A DNA stretch of 5,622 bases. It comes from Deltaproteobacteria bacterium (GTDB taxonomy: Bacteria > Desulfobacterota > DSM-4660 > Desulfatiglandales > B25-G16). Under the pieces are notes generated by a model that had not been told where the DNA came from, did not search any database, and worked only from the letters and a program-made list of their open reading frames with translations. Both the position numbers and the translations under genes were made by a program. How positions within the stretch are numbered: the first letter of the stretch is position 1; the number at the start of each line of letters is the position of its first letter. Location: assembly GCA_020355145.1 (NCBI GenBank), contig CP070660.1:445666-451287 (forward strand). The letters are read 5' to 3'. Below are positions 1-5,566 of this stretch, in pieces.

Positions 1-41
1 CCTTACCTCTCTGCTATCCATACGCCAGCTGAGTTTAAAGT

Positions 42-261
42 CTAAAGTTAAAAGTTAAAAGCTGCAACTGAGATTGGACGTTTTTATAATTCAATGACTT
101 GGCTGAATATTAAAGATTGTCTGTGAGAATCTTGCGTCATAGTTCAACAAAACTCTGAACTGATTCTGGGAATCAGTGAGGGATGAATCGTCATCTTTAG
201 GCACTTTAGGCCTGCCCGCAACGCTCTCGCTTGCGAGGCGGGTGGGCACTTATAACTTTAG
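42..261. repeat. Segment bounded by 14-bp inverted repeats, downstream of recA
   Basis: The motif CTAAAGTTAAAAGT at 42-55 recurs in inverted orientation at 248-261 (CTAAAGTTATAAGT on the minus strand), 13 of 14 bases identical. The pair bounds about 220 bp that start 8 bases beyond the recA stop codon. The left copy lies in an AT-rich tract with a 7-bp unit AAAGTTA repeated twice (44-57). No ORF with recognisable content lies inside. The layout is like a small non-autonomous element (MITE) or a degenerate intergenic repeat family. No target-site duplication is visible directly outside the arms, so the mobile reading is weak, and AT-rich motifs of this kind can match by chance. Confidence 0.35.
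159..177 (-). terminator. Possible recA transcription terminator (weak hairpin)
   Basis: ACTGATTC (159-166) and GAATCAGT (170-177) form a perfect 8-bp stem with a 3-base loop about 90 bases beyond the recA stop. On the minus strand the stem is followed by TCAGAGTTTTGTT, which is T-rich but not an uninterrupted T tract. The stem is not GC-rich. It is the best simple terminator-like structure after recA, but a Rho-dependent end or a structure further left is equally possible. Confidence 0.3.
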
Positions 262-267
262 GCACTT
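195..267. repeat. GC-rich palindrome between 12-bp direct repeats (REP-like)
   Basis: CTTTAGGCACTT occurs at 195-206 and again at 256-267, the second copy ending one base before the recA stop codon. Between them is a GC-rich imperfect palindrome (211-242). CCTGCCC pairs with GGCGGG-type sequence, interrupted by single-base bulges at A236 and C222, then GCAA pairs with TTGC and GC with GC around a TCTC loop. It contrasts sharply with the AT-rich flanks. It looks like a REP-type intergenic palindrome, or a small insertion whose 12-bp flanks would be the duplicated target. It may also help end recA transcription, but no T tract follows it on the minus strand. Confidence 0.55.
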
Positions 268-268
268 C

Positions 269-1300
269 TTAATGAGTTTCCCCTTGAGGAATATCCCCTT
301 TTTCACCCAGGCCAAGTCTTTCCCTTACCCTGTCAGAGATATCTTTCATTATATCCTGGTGTTGGGCCAGAAATCTTCGGACATTCTCCCTTCCCTGGCC
401 AATCCTTTCCTCATTAAATGAGTACCAGGCGCCACTCTTCTCCACTATATCAAATCCCACGCCCAGATCTAATATGTCTGCCTCCTTTGATATCCCGGTA
501 CCATAGATAATATCAAACTCTGCCATCCTGAAAGGAGGGGCAATCTTATTTTTTACTACCTTAACCCTGGTCCTGTTGCCTATTGTCTTGTCTCCCTCCT
601 GTATCGAGGCTATCCTTCGGATGTCTAGGCGTTGAGTGGCATAAAACTTGAGTGCATGTCCGCCAGTGGTAGTCTCCGGGTTGCCAAACAACACCCCGAT
701 CCTCATCCTGATCTGATTTATGAAGATGACACATGTCATCGATTTGTTAATGGTCGCTGCCAATTTCCTGAGGGCCTTGGACATCAATCTTGCCTGCAGA
801 CCAACCTGCTGATCTCCCATTTCCCCTTCAATCTCCGCCCTTGGGACGAGGGCTGCAACGGAGTCGATAACCATGGCATCTATGGCCCCGCTTCTCACCA
901 GGATTTCAGCAATATCCAGTGCCTGCTCACCGGTGTCCGGTTGGGAGACAAGAAGGTCATCGACGTTCACTCCGAGTTTCCTGGCGTAGGTAAGATCAAG
1001 GGCATGCTCGGCATCTATAAAGGCGGCAATCCCATCTTTGGCCTGGGCCTCTGCAATAATGTGGAGGGCCAGGGTAGTTTTTCCTGAGGCCTCTGGACCG
1101 AAGATCTCTATCACCCTGCCCCTTGGCACACCACCCAGGCCAAGTGCTGCATCCAGTGCAAGGGAGCCTGTGGAGATTACCGGAATATCTATTACTGCCC
1201 CATCTTGGCTCATCTTCATTATGGAGCCCCTTCCATACTGCTTTTCGATCTGGGAGATAGCCAGATCAACAGACTTACCCTTTTCTGATTCTCTTGCCAT
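269..1300 (-). CDS. recA: RecA recombinase
   Basis: RecA is the cytoplasmic ATP-dependent strand-exchange protein of homologous recombination and the co-protease that triggers LexA self-cleavage in the SOS response. The 343-residue protein is full length. Visible landmarks are the Walker A box GPEASGKT (68-75), the catalytic glutamate in DAEHALD (Glu98), Walker B VIDSVAAL (144-151), loop L1 around [14 protein letters not shown] (156-169) and the DNA-binding loop L2 around [10 protein letters not shown] (205-214). There is no intein or frameshift. The ATG start is supported by a G-rich ribosome binding site six bases upstream and by alignment with the usual RecA N-terminus. The C-terminus is short and lacks the strongly acidic tail of E. 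coli RecA. thpR lies 91 bp upstream on the same strand, with a hairpin and repeated motifs between, so recA may have its own promoter as well as read-through. recX or alaS, frequent next genes, are not seen in the remaining 268 bases. Confidence 0.99.
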   Translation of the reverse strand: MARESEKGKSVDLAISQIEKQYGRGSIMKMSQDGAVIDIPVISTGSLALDAALGLGGVPRGRVIEIFGPEASGKTTLALHIIAEAQAKDGIAAFIDAEHALDLTYARKLGVNVDDLLVSQPDTGEQALDIAEILVRSGAIDAMVIDSVAALVPRAEIEGEMGDQQVGLQARLMSKALRKLAATINKSMTCVIFINQIRMRIGVLFGNPETTTGGHALKFYATQRLDIRRIASIQEGDKTIGNRTRVKVVKNKIAPPFRMAEFDIIYGTGISKEADILDLGVGFDIVEKSGAWYSFNEERIGQGRENVRRFLAQHQDIMKDISDRVRERLGLGEKGDIPQGETH

Positions 1301-1306
1301 AATAAT

Positions 1307-1314
1307 CCCCCCCC
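1307..1314 (-). promoter_or_regulatory. recA ribosome binding site, a run of eight G
   Basis: On the minus strand AAAGGGGGGGG lies six bases before the recA ATG. The spacing is correct for a Shine-Dalgarno element, but the usual AGGAGG is replaced by an uninterrupted G8 homopolymer. It supports the chosen recA start. Confidence 0.6.
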
Positions 1315-1362
1315 TTTACTAAAGCCTATTAAACCTCTCAAGATTTCTAGAACCTATTGAAC
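1315..1362 (-). promoter_or_regulatory. Candidate recA promoter/operator with repeated motif
   Basis: The intergenic region before recA contains an imperfect direct repeat with a 28-bp period. On the plus strand, 1315-1334 and 1343-1362 agree at about 15 of 20 bases, with the core CTAAAGCCTATT against CTAGAACCTATT. On the minus strand the near copy includes TTTAAT (1328-1333), a 5-of-6 match to a sigma-70 -10 box. The far copy carries GAAC-N5-GAAC (1350-1362, plus strand) where a -35 box would sit; no good -35 consensus is present. A repressor such as LexA would be expected here, but the site matches none of the LexA boxes I know (CTGT-N8-ACAG, GAAC-N4-GTTC, GTTC-N7-GTTC). The assignment is inferred from position. 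Confidence 0.3.
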
Positions 1363-1378
1363 GACATATACTCTAATT

Positions 1379-1391
1379 GGGGCGTAGCCCC
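1379..1391 (-). terminator. Small GC hairpin directly after thpR stop
   Basis: GGGGC and GCCCC form a perfect 5-bp stem around a 3-base loop, immediately adjacent to the thpR stop codon (TGA at 1392-1394, minus strand). On the minus strand the following bases are AATTAGAG, without a T tract. It could attenuate read-through from pgpA-cinA-thpR into recA or protect an mRNA 3' end. Intrinsic termination is not well supported. Confidence 0.3.
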
Positions 1392-1967
1392 TCAGTTCTC
1401 CGTCCTCAATGGCCAAGAGGCCATTTTTGTATAAACCGGGCCATCTGGTCTAAGATCGCTTTTAAAGAGGACAAGTTCCCTCAGGTATTGTAGATCACCG
1501 GTGAGGTCATGATATCTGTCAAGAATCAACTTCAGCTCTTCATCCCTGTCTACCGGGCCTTTAAAGCGTCCAATGGTAAGGTGTGGTGTAAATGGCCTCT
1601 TTTCTGGCTTGAAACCGAACACCTTTAGCTCAGTCTGCAATTCTTCACGGAGGTTTGACAGCCTTTCTATTTCCCCATTAAGGCCGATCCAGATGACCCT
1701 TGGCCTCCTCCAGTTGGGGAATACTCCAATACCATTGAGCCTGGTCTTGAATTCGGAAAACCTTTTAACCACGGGATTTACCCTTTCTTTTATATCATCT
1801 ATTGTATCTTCATTAACATAGCCAAGAAAGATTATAGTGAGATGGATATTTGTTACCTTAACCCACCTAACAGGCAGGGTTAATTTTTGTAACTCGGTGG
1901 AAACCTCCCCGATTTGTTGCCTGATCTCTGGGGGGAGTTCAAATGCCAGGAATAAACGGATACCCAT
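1392..1967 (-). CDS. thpR: RNA 2',3'-cyclic phosphodiesterase (2H family)
   Basis: This is the bacterial ThpR/LigT protein, a cytoplasmic 2H phosphoesterase. Family members hydrolyse RNA 2',3'-cyclic phosphate ends to 2'-phosphates and can join tRNA halves through a 2'-5' bond in vitro. The 191-residue length is normal. Both catalytic HxT motifs are intact: NIHLTIIFLG with His42/Thr44 and FTPHLTIGRF with His129/Thr131. The N-terminus MGIRLFLAFELP is typical of the family, which fixes the start. AGGAGA lies seven bases before the ATG, inside the end of cinA. The gene overlaps cinA by 29 bp in a different frame, so the two are probably translationally coupled. Its cellular substrate in bacteria is not settled; a role in RNA repair, or on cyclic-phosphate by-products handled near CinA, is inference. 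Confidence 0.95.
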   Translation of the reverse strand: MGIRLFLAFELPPEIRQQIGEVSTELQKLTLPVRWVKVTNIHLTIIFLGYVNEDTIDDIKERVNPVVKRFSEFKTRLNGIGVFPNWRRPRVIWIGLNGEIERLSNLREELQTELKVFGFKPEKRPFTPHLTIGRFKGPVDRDEELKLILDRYHDLTGDLQYLRELVLFKSDLRPDGPVYTKMASWPLRTEN

Positions 1968-3195
1968 TTAGATATCTCCTGACCCAATCAAGGGCCATCT
2001 CAGAGGTATTAAGCTTAACCTTATCCCTCTCCCCTGAAAAACGGTATTGGCCAGAGAATATCTCGCCGTCTACAGATAGGCCAATAAAGACGGTGCCAAC
2101 TGGTTTATTCTCTGTTCCTCCTAAAGGGCCGGCAATCCCTGTTACAGCAAGTCCCATATCCGTTTTAGCAGTCTTCTTGATCCCTTCTGCCATTTCCCTT
2201 ACCGTTTGATCACTGACAGCCCCGTATGAATCTATGGTTTTCTGCTTTACACCAAGCATCTCGACCTTGGACTGGTCACTGTAAACAATTAGCCCCCTTT
2301 CAAAATAAAGAGAGCTCCCTGATATAGATGTTAGCCTATGTCCAATTAGACCTCCTGTACATGATTCAGCCACTGATATGGTTAGCTTCCGCTCCTTTAA
2401 CAACCCTCCAACTATAGCCTCCATGGACTTATCATCAGATGCAAAGATATAAGGCCCTAAAAGGTTCCTGATCTTCTCCTCGGCCCTATTAAATTCCCTT
2501 TCAATCTCTTCATGCTTTTTTCCCTGGACCGTAATAGTGATATGGTTTTCAGGGAAGGAGGGATAAAAGCCATACCTAACCCTTTTTAGTTCATCACTGA
2601 GGTCCTTAAAGGTTTCTGCAATATAGGATTCACTCAATCCATAGACCTTAAATATCCTATGCTGCGGGATATTGGCTGGGGTGTACCTTTGAAGGATATC
2701 AGGGATAACAAACCTATTCATCAACTCCCTCATCTGCTCAGGCACACCTGGCAGGAAATAAAGGACACTGTCTCCTTCAGATAATGAAAAACCACACATC
2801 TCTCCCTTAGGATCTAAGATCCTCGCACCCCTGGGAAGCCGGGCCATTTTTTCTAGAGAAGGAGACCAACTTGGGCCTAATTTTTTCGTATTATCCTTTA
2901 TATGATCGAGAACGGTCTGGTCAAGGGAAAGGGGTCTGTCTAAGGCCTTGGATGCTATCTCGGTGGTTAGATCATCCTCAGTGGGGCCTAATCCGCCAGC
3001 AGCAATTATGAAATTAGACCTTTTCACAGCTGCCCTTAACACAGAAGAAAGTGTATCGTAGTTGTCACCGACGGTTGTAATCTCACTTACCTCAAGGCCA
3101 TGGGATAAGAGACAACCTGATGCATACCATGCATTAAGGTCTCTTTTTCTGCCTGAGATCAGTTCATTACCTATGATTATGATCTCTGTTAGCAT
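1939..3195 (-). CDS. cinA: CinA: COG1058 domain plus nicotinamide-nucleotide amidase (PncC)
   Basis: This two-domain cytoplasmic protein belongs to the CinA family, originally named as competence- and damage-inducible. Residues about 1-170 form the molybdopterin-binding-like COG1058 domain, with GGLGPTEDD (67-75) and FLPGVPEQM (147-155); studied members hydrolyse ADP-ribose. Residues about 255-418 form the PncC domain, with SVAESCTGG (274-282) and TGIAGPLGGT (352-361), which deamidates NMN to nicotinate mononucleotide in pyridine-nucleotide salvage. The linker (about 175-250) carries the usual middle region. At 418 residues it is full length. The start MLTEIIIIGNEL matches the family N-terminus. 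AGGAGA precedes the ATG by only two bases, which is short, but no other start fits. pgpA ends 24 bp upstream and thpR overlaps its 3' end, so all three look like one operon. NMN is the by-product of NAD-dependent DNA ligase, which may explain the association with recA (inference). Confidence 0.96.
   Translation of the reverse strand: MLTEIIIIGNELISGRKRDLNAWYASGCLLSHGLEVSEITTVGDNYDTLSSVLRAAVKRSNFIIAAGGLGPTEDDLTTEIASKALDRPLSLDQTVLDHIKDNTKKLGPSWSPSLEKMARLPRGARILDPKGEMCGFSLSEGDSVLYFLPGVPEQMRELMNRFVIPDILQRYTPANIPQHRIFKVYGLSESYIAETFKDLSDELKRVRYGFYPSFPENHITITVQGKKHEEIEREFNRAEEKIRNLLGPYIFASDDKSMEAIVGGLLKERKLTISVAESCTGGLIGHRLTSISGSSLYFERGLIVYSDQSKVEMLGVKQKTIDSYGAVSDQTVREMAEGIKKTAKTDMGLAVTGIAGPLGGTENKPVGTVFIGLSVDGEIFSGQYRFSGERDKVKLNTSEMALDWVRRYLNGYPFIPGI
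1975..1980 (-). promoter_or_regulatory. thpR ribosome binding site inside cinA
   Basis: AGGAGA on the minus strand lies seven bases before the thpR ATG, within the last codons of cinA. It fixes the thpR start and shows that ribosomes terminating on cinA pass directly over this site. Confidence 0.7.
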
Positions 3196-3219
3196 GATCT
3201 CCTAGGCGATATTTCCCCT

Positions 3220-3732
3220 TCAGTTGAGCATATATAGGAGAAGCCTTAGGGATAGATGGGCATAAACACCTGCCACAAGATCGTCCAAGACAACCCCAAG
3301 ACCCCCTAGTACCTTTTTCTCTATCTTCTTTATCGGAGGTGGTTTCAGGATATCAAAAAACCTAAAGAGAAAAAACCCTGCTATTATGGTCAACCAGGTA
3401 AAGGGGAGAAAGGTAAAGACTAACAAAAATCCAGCCACCTCATCGATAACTATCTCCCTTGAATCAACCTTGCCCAGGATACATTGAGTTCTATGTGATG
3501 ACCAGACTGCCCCTGTGATTATTATCAGTAAAAGAAAGGGCTGATATTTAGGACCTAAGAAATCTCCTACTAAGTAGAGAGGTATAGCCCCAGCAGCGCC
3601 AAAGGTGCCCGGAATTCCAGGTAAAAGGCCTATCCCGAACCATATGGATAAAATTAAGGCGGTCTTGTCTAAAAAATCAACTTTTTTGATTGCCTTTAGT
3701 ATTTTTAATCTATCAGATTGATTGAGAGACAT
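3220..3732 (-). CDS. pgpA: Phosphatidylglycerophosphatase A
   Basis: PgpA is an integral inner-membrane, Mg-dependent phosphatase that converts phosphatidylglycerol-phosphate to phosphatidylglycerol. The family blocks are all present (numbering from Met at 3732): GIGLLPGIPGTFGA (34-47), IDEVAG (96-101), FRFFDILKPPPI (123-134) and GGLGVVLDDLVAG (143-155), including the conserved acidic pairs. Hydrophobic segments at about 24-42, 45-60, 64-80, 98-128 and 158-169 fit a multi-pass protein. I chose the ATG at 3732, giving 170 residues, the usual size. The frame stays open to a TTG at 3801, which would add 23 residues with no family counterpart; that TTG is part of TTGACT and could instead be a -35-like element. 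No strong ribosome binding site precedes either start. Further upstream a minus-strand TAGAAT (3839-3844) resembles a -10 box but lacks a matching -35. pgpA probably heads the cinA-thpR operon. Confidence 0.93.
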   Translation of the reverse strand: MSLNQSDRLKILKAIKKVDFLDKTALILSIWFGIGLLPGIPGTFGAAGAIPLYLVGDFLGPKYQPFLLLIIITGAVWSSHRTQCILGKVDSREIVIDEVAGFLLVFTFLPFTWLTIIAGFFLFRFFDILKPPPIKKIEKKVLGGLGVVLDDLVAGVYAHLSLRLLLYMLN

Positions 3733-3897
3733 CAAGCGAGAATAATTCTTAAAAGCTAAACAGACACAAACATCGTTACCAGGGTAAGGGGGGTAAGTCA
3801 AAGGGTTTTAGTTGTTCAATAATCAGATTTTTTTCTAAATTCTAAATTATTTCCGAGGGGAAATTAGCTGGGAGCAGGGGGCAGAGGAAATAAATTG

Positions 3898-4023
3898 AAG
3901 GCCGAGCAGATCTATGCCTCTCATTTACAGGGGCCTGGCATTGAGGATTATGCCCAGTGGATTATCAAAGAGAATCCTGATATACTGATCCTGGATGGAC
4001 CGCCCACCGAAAAAGGCCTCTGA
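3898..4023 (+). pseudogene. Internal fragment of UPF0282-type MBL-fold protein
   Basis: In one frame these bases read as a run that contains YASHLQGPGIEDYAQWIIKE followed by NPDILILDGPPTEKGL and a TGA stop. From memory this resembles the central part of UPF0282-type metallo-beta-lactamase-fold proteins (about 280-300 residues), where a segment like HASDIQ precedes xxWIIEKNPDxLIxxGPPTYL. The frame is closed by a stop at 3865 and there is no plausible start with a ribosome binding site, so only about 40 codons remain of a roughly 300-codon gene. Neither the upstream metal-binding HxHxDH part nor the downstream part is visible in any frame nearby. I read it as a decayed or recombination-truncated gene. 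A new short protein is possible but less likely. The acylphosphatase gene starts 30 bp later. Confidence 0.6.
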
Positions 4024-4037
4024 TTTTTAACGATTGA

Positions 4038-4043
4038 GTGAGG
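4038..4043 (+). promoter_or_regulatory. Probable acyP ribosome binding site
   Basis: GTGAGG ends nine bases before the ATG at 4053. It decides between the in-frame GTG at 4038, which lies inside this element, and the ATG, which gives the usual acylphosphatase N-terminus. Confidence 0.5.
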
Positions 4044-4052
4044 TTTTCTACT

Positions 4053-4340
4053 ATGGCTAATGTAAGAAAACGCGTGATAATTAAGGGAAGGGTTCAGGGG
4101 ATATGGTTTCGGGCCACTACCCAGGAACATGCCCTGGCAAGTGGCCTAACTGGCTGGGTGAAAAATACCTGGGATGGAGATGTGGAAGCGGTTTTTGAAG
4201 GGGAAGAGGAAAGTGTAGAAAAGGTAGTTAAGTGGTGCCACAGAGGACCCCCTGGTGCATTTGTTAAAGAGGTTCAGGTTACCACAGAGGAGTATACAGG
4301 GGAGTTTTCAACCTTTTCCATAGAATACAGCCGCTGGTAG
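4053..4340 (+). CDS. acyP: Acylphosphatase
   Basis: This is a 95-residue cytoplasmic acylphosphatase, which hydrolyses the carboxyl-phosphate bond of acyl phosphates such as carbamoyl phosphate or 1,3-bisphosphoglycerate. The family signature is intact: GRVQGIWFR (12-20) supplies the phosphate-binding loop with the essential Arg20, and GWVKNTWDGDVEAVFEG (34-50) supplies the catalytic Asn38. The C-terminus ends FSIEYSRW, as is common (usually F-x-I-R/x-x). I chose the ATG rather than an upstream in-frame GTG at 4038 because GTGAGG makes a better ribosome binding site and the family starts here. The gene stands alone on the plus strand between the MBL-fold remnant and nagZ, and its stop is three bases from the nagZ stop. 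A weak promoter-like pair, TTGAGG (3941-3946) and TATCAA (3963-3968), lies within the remnant. Confidence 0.95.
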   Translation: MANVRKRVIIKGRVQGIWFRATTQEHALASGLTGWVKNTWDGDVEAVFEGEEESVEKVVKWCHRGPPGAFVKEVQVTTEEYTGEFSTFSIEYSRW

Positions 4341-4343
4341 TAG

Positions 4344-5417
4344 TTATACTTGTATGCCGAAATACTCCCTTACCGCCTTTAGAGATATCCTCTTAGAAGG
4401 GTGGAGAAAGCGCCTTTTGTATCTGGCAATCCTCTCTGAGGAGCTCTCCAATCTCTCATAGGGAATATCCCCCTTTAGCAACCTATCCCTTATTACCTCT
4501 ATGCTATCAAGGAGATGAGCCTGGTTACTACAGATAAGCAATAGATCAATGCCTGCCTCAAAGGCATCCGCTGCCCCTTCTGGCAATCCCCTTTCTTTTG
4601 CTATCGCCCCCATCTCAAGGTCATCCGAGATAATAAGACCATCAAATTGCATCCTTTCTCTCAAGAGATCGGTGATAATCTTTCTCGAAAGGGTTGCAGG
4701 CATACCCGGTTCCAAGGCTGGATAAATCGCATGAGAACTCATTACAGCCGACACATTAGCCTCTATGGCACTGGCAAAGGGGGGTAAATGGATTGATTCC
4801 ATCTCTTCATAGGTGGCATTAATGGTGGGAAGTTGGAGGTGGGGGTCGAGATCAGCGTTTCCTAAGCCAGGAAAGTGTTTGGCAACGGCCATTATACCCC
4901 CTTGTTGGAGGGTATTGATAACTATTTTCCCTAATCTGGTTACCAGCAGGGGCTCATGGGAAAAGCACCTCCCTACTAAGTGGGGCTCCATATTGGGTTG
5001 AGCCACGTCCAGGACAGGGGCCATATTCATATTAAGACCAACCAGGGACATTTCTCTGGCAGTGGTCCTGGCAAATTGAAGGGCGCCCTGTTCCGAATTG
5101 GGATTTTCCCCCATAGCTGCATTCCCTGGGAATTGGGTAAAGGGCTCTTTCAATCTGGCTACCCTGCCACCCTCCTGATCAATTGCCAGAAACAGTGGCA
5201 GACCACTATTTTCCATTGACACCCTCTGGAGATCCTTGCATAGACTGGCCAGCTGGACTGGATCTGTTACATTTCTGCTGAATAATATAATGCCACCCAG
5301 GTGGTAATCCTTTATGATATTGATGCTATTCTCATCCAACACAGGGCCGGGGATACCCCCTATAAATAACTGGCCGATCTTTTGGCTGATCTCTGAAAGT
5401 TCAAATATGGGATTCAT
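4344..5417 (-). CDS. nagZ: Beta-N-acetylhexosaminidase NagZ (GH3)
   Basis: NagZ removes N-acetylglucosamine from muropeptide fragments during peptidoglycan recycling, and in some Gram-negatives this sets levels of the beta-lactamase inducer. The 357-residue single-domain GH3 protein has DQEGGRVARL (80-89), the substrate-binding Lys180-His181 in AKHFPGLG, the mobile-loop dyad Asp191/His193 in ADLDPHLQLP (188-197) and the nucleophile in IISDDLEMGA (Asp265). Compared with the common KHFPGHG...DSH pattern it has Leu185 for the second His and Pro192 for Ser. The catalytic dyad residues themselves are kept, so it is likely active. There is no signal peptide, which fits a cytoplasmic enzyme. The N-terminus with IGQLFIGGIPG (14-24) fits the family; no clear ribosome binding site precedes the ATG. 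It converges with acyP and is divergent from the gene starting at 5608. Confidence 0.93.
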   Translation of the reverse strand: MNPIFELSEISQKIGQLFIGGIPGPVLDENSINIIKDYHLGGIILFSRNVTDPVQLASLCKDLQRVSMENSGLPLFLAIDQEGGRVARLKEPFTQFPGNAAMGENPNSEQGALQFARTTAREMSLVGLNMNMAPVLDVAQPNMEPHLVGRCFSHEPLLVTRLGKIVINTLQQGGIMAVAKHFPGLGNADLDPHLQLPTINATYEEMESIHLPPFASAIEANVSAVMSSHAIYPALEPGMPATLSRKIITDLLRERMQFDGLIISDDLEMGAIAKERGLPEGAADAFEAGIDLLLICSNQAHLLDSIEVIRDRLLKGDIPYERLESSSERIARYKRRFLHPSKRISLKAVREYFGIQV

Positions 5418-5425
5418 GATAGGTT

Positions 5426-5455
5426 GTTTGTTGAGTTTCTCGAGTTTGTCGGGTT
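5426..5455. repeat. 9-bp tandem repeat upstream of nagZ
   Basis: GTTTGTTGA, GTTTCTCGA and GTTTGTCGG follow each other directly, then GTT, making 3.3 imperfect copies of a 9-bp unit just before the nagZ start. The last unit's GTTTGTCG (5444-5451) is inversely repeated as CGACAAAC at 5537-5544, about 85 bp further right. It has no coding potential I can recognise. It may be a local slippage product or a degenerate intergenic repeat. Confidence 0.5.
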
Positions 5456-5483
5456 AATATTAGGTACTTTAAGTATTTGCGTT

Positions 5484-5526
5484 TGCCTGCCCTGTGGAGT
5501 AAGCTTTTATCCTACAAGATAAGGCA
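5484..5526. repeat. Two-level stem-loop in the nagZ / right-edge gene intergenic region
   Basis: An outer stem TGCCT (5484-5488) with AGGCA (5522-5526) encloses an imperfect 10-bp inner stem, TGTGGAGTAA (5493-5502) with TTATCCTACA (5507-5516), closed by a four-base loop. The inner stem has two G-T wobbles and one mismatch. The whole 190-bp gap (5418-5607) is otherwise without a gene. The structure precedes the candidate promoter of the right-edge gene, so it is probably not part of that leader; it could be a repeat-family palindrome. Confidence 0.4.
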
Positions 5527-5566
5527 TTAATGAAAACGACAAACCCAAAAAACACTACTATTCATG

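Noticed and set aside
1..268. tRNA or small structured RNA gene
   Set aside because: No cloverleaf, T-loop GTTCRANNC or CCA-type end is visible; the pairings seen are explained by repeats and a simple hairpin.
176..421. Plus-strand ORF of 81 codons across the recA 3' end
   Set aside because: It runs through the palindrome and antisense to recA, has no family resemblance and no ribosome binding site; shadow ORF.
632..1322. Two overlapping plus-strand ORFs (151 and 94 codons)
   Set aside because: Both lie antisense to recA, whose protein is unmistakable; the translations have no recognisable domain.
1350..1362. Canonical LexA box for recA
   Set aside because: GAAC-N5-GAAC has the wrong spacing for the GTTC-N7-GTTC type and the wrong symmetry for GAAC-N4-GTTC; kept only as a candidate operator.
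1573..2209. Plus-strand ORFs of 82 and 88 codons antisense to thpR and cinA
   Set aside because: They are shadows of conserved genes with low-complexity Ser/Pro/Leu-rich translations.
3870..3888. G-quadruplex in GGGAGCAGGGGGCAGAGG
   Set aside because: There are only two tracts of three or more G, too few for a standard four-tract quadruplex.
3948..4130. Minus-strand 60-codon ORF over the acyP start
   Set aside because: It is antisense to acyP and to the MBL-fold remnant and has no support of its own.
4341..4365. Bidirectional terminator between acyP and nagZ
   Set aside because: Only a 4-bp GTAT/ATAC stem is present, inside nagZ; no convincing hairpin and no T tract.
4813..5219. Plus-strand ORFs of 62 and 79 codons
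   Set aside because: They are antisense to nagZ, which carries all catalytic motifs; no family resemblance.
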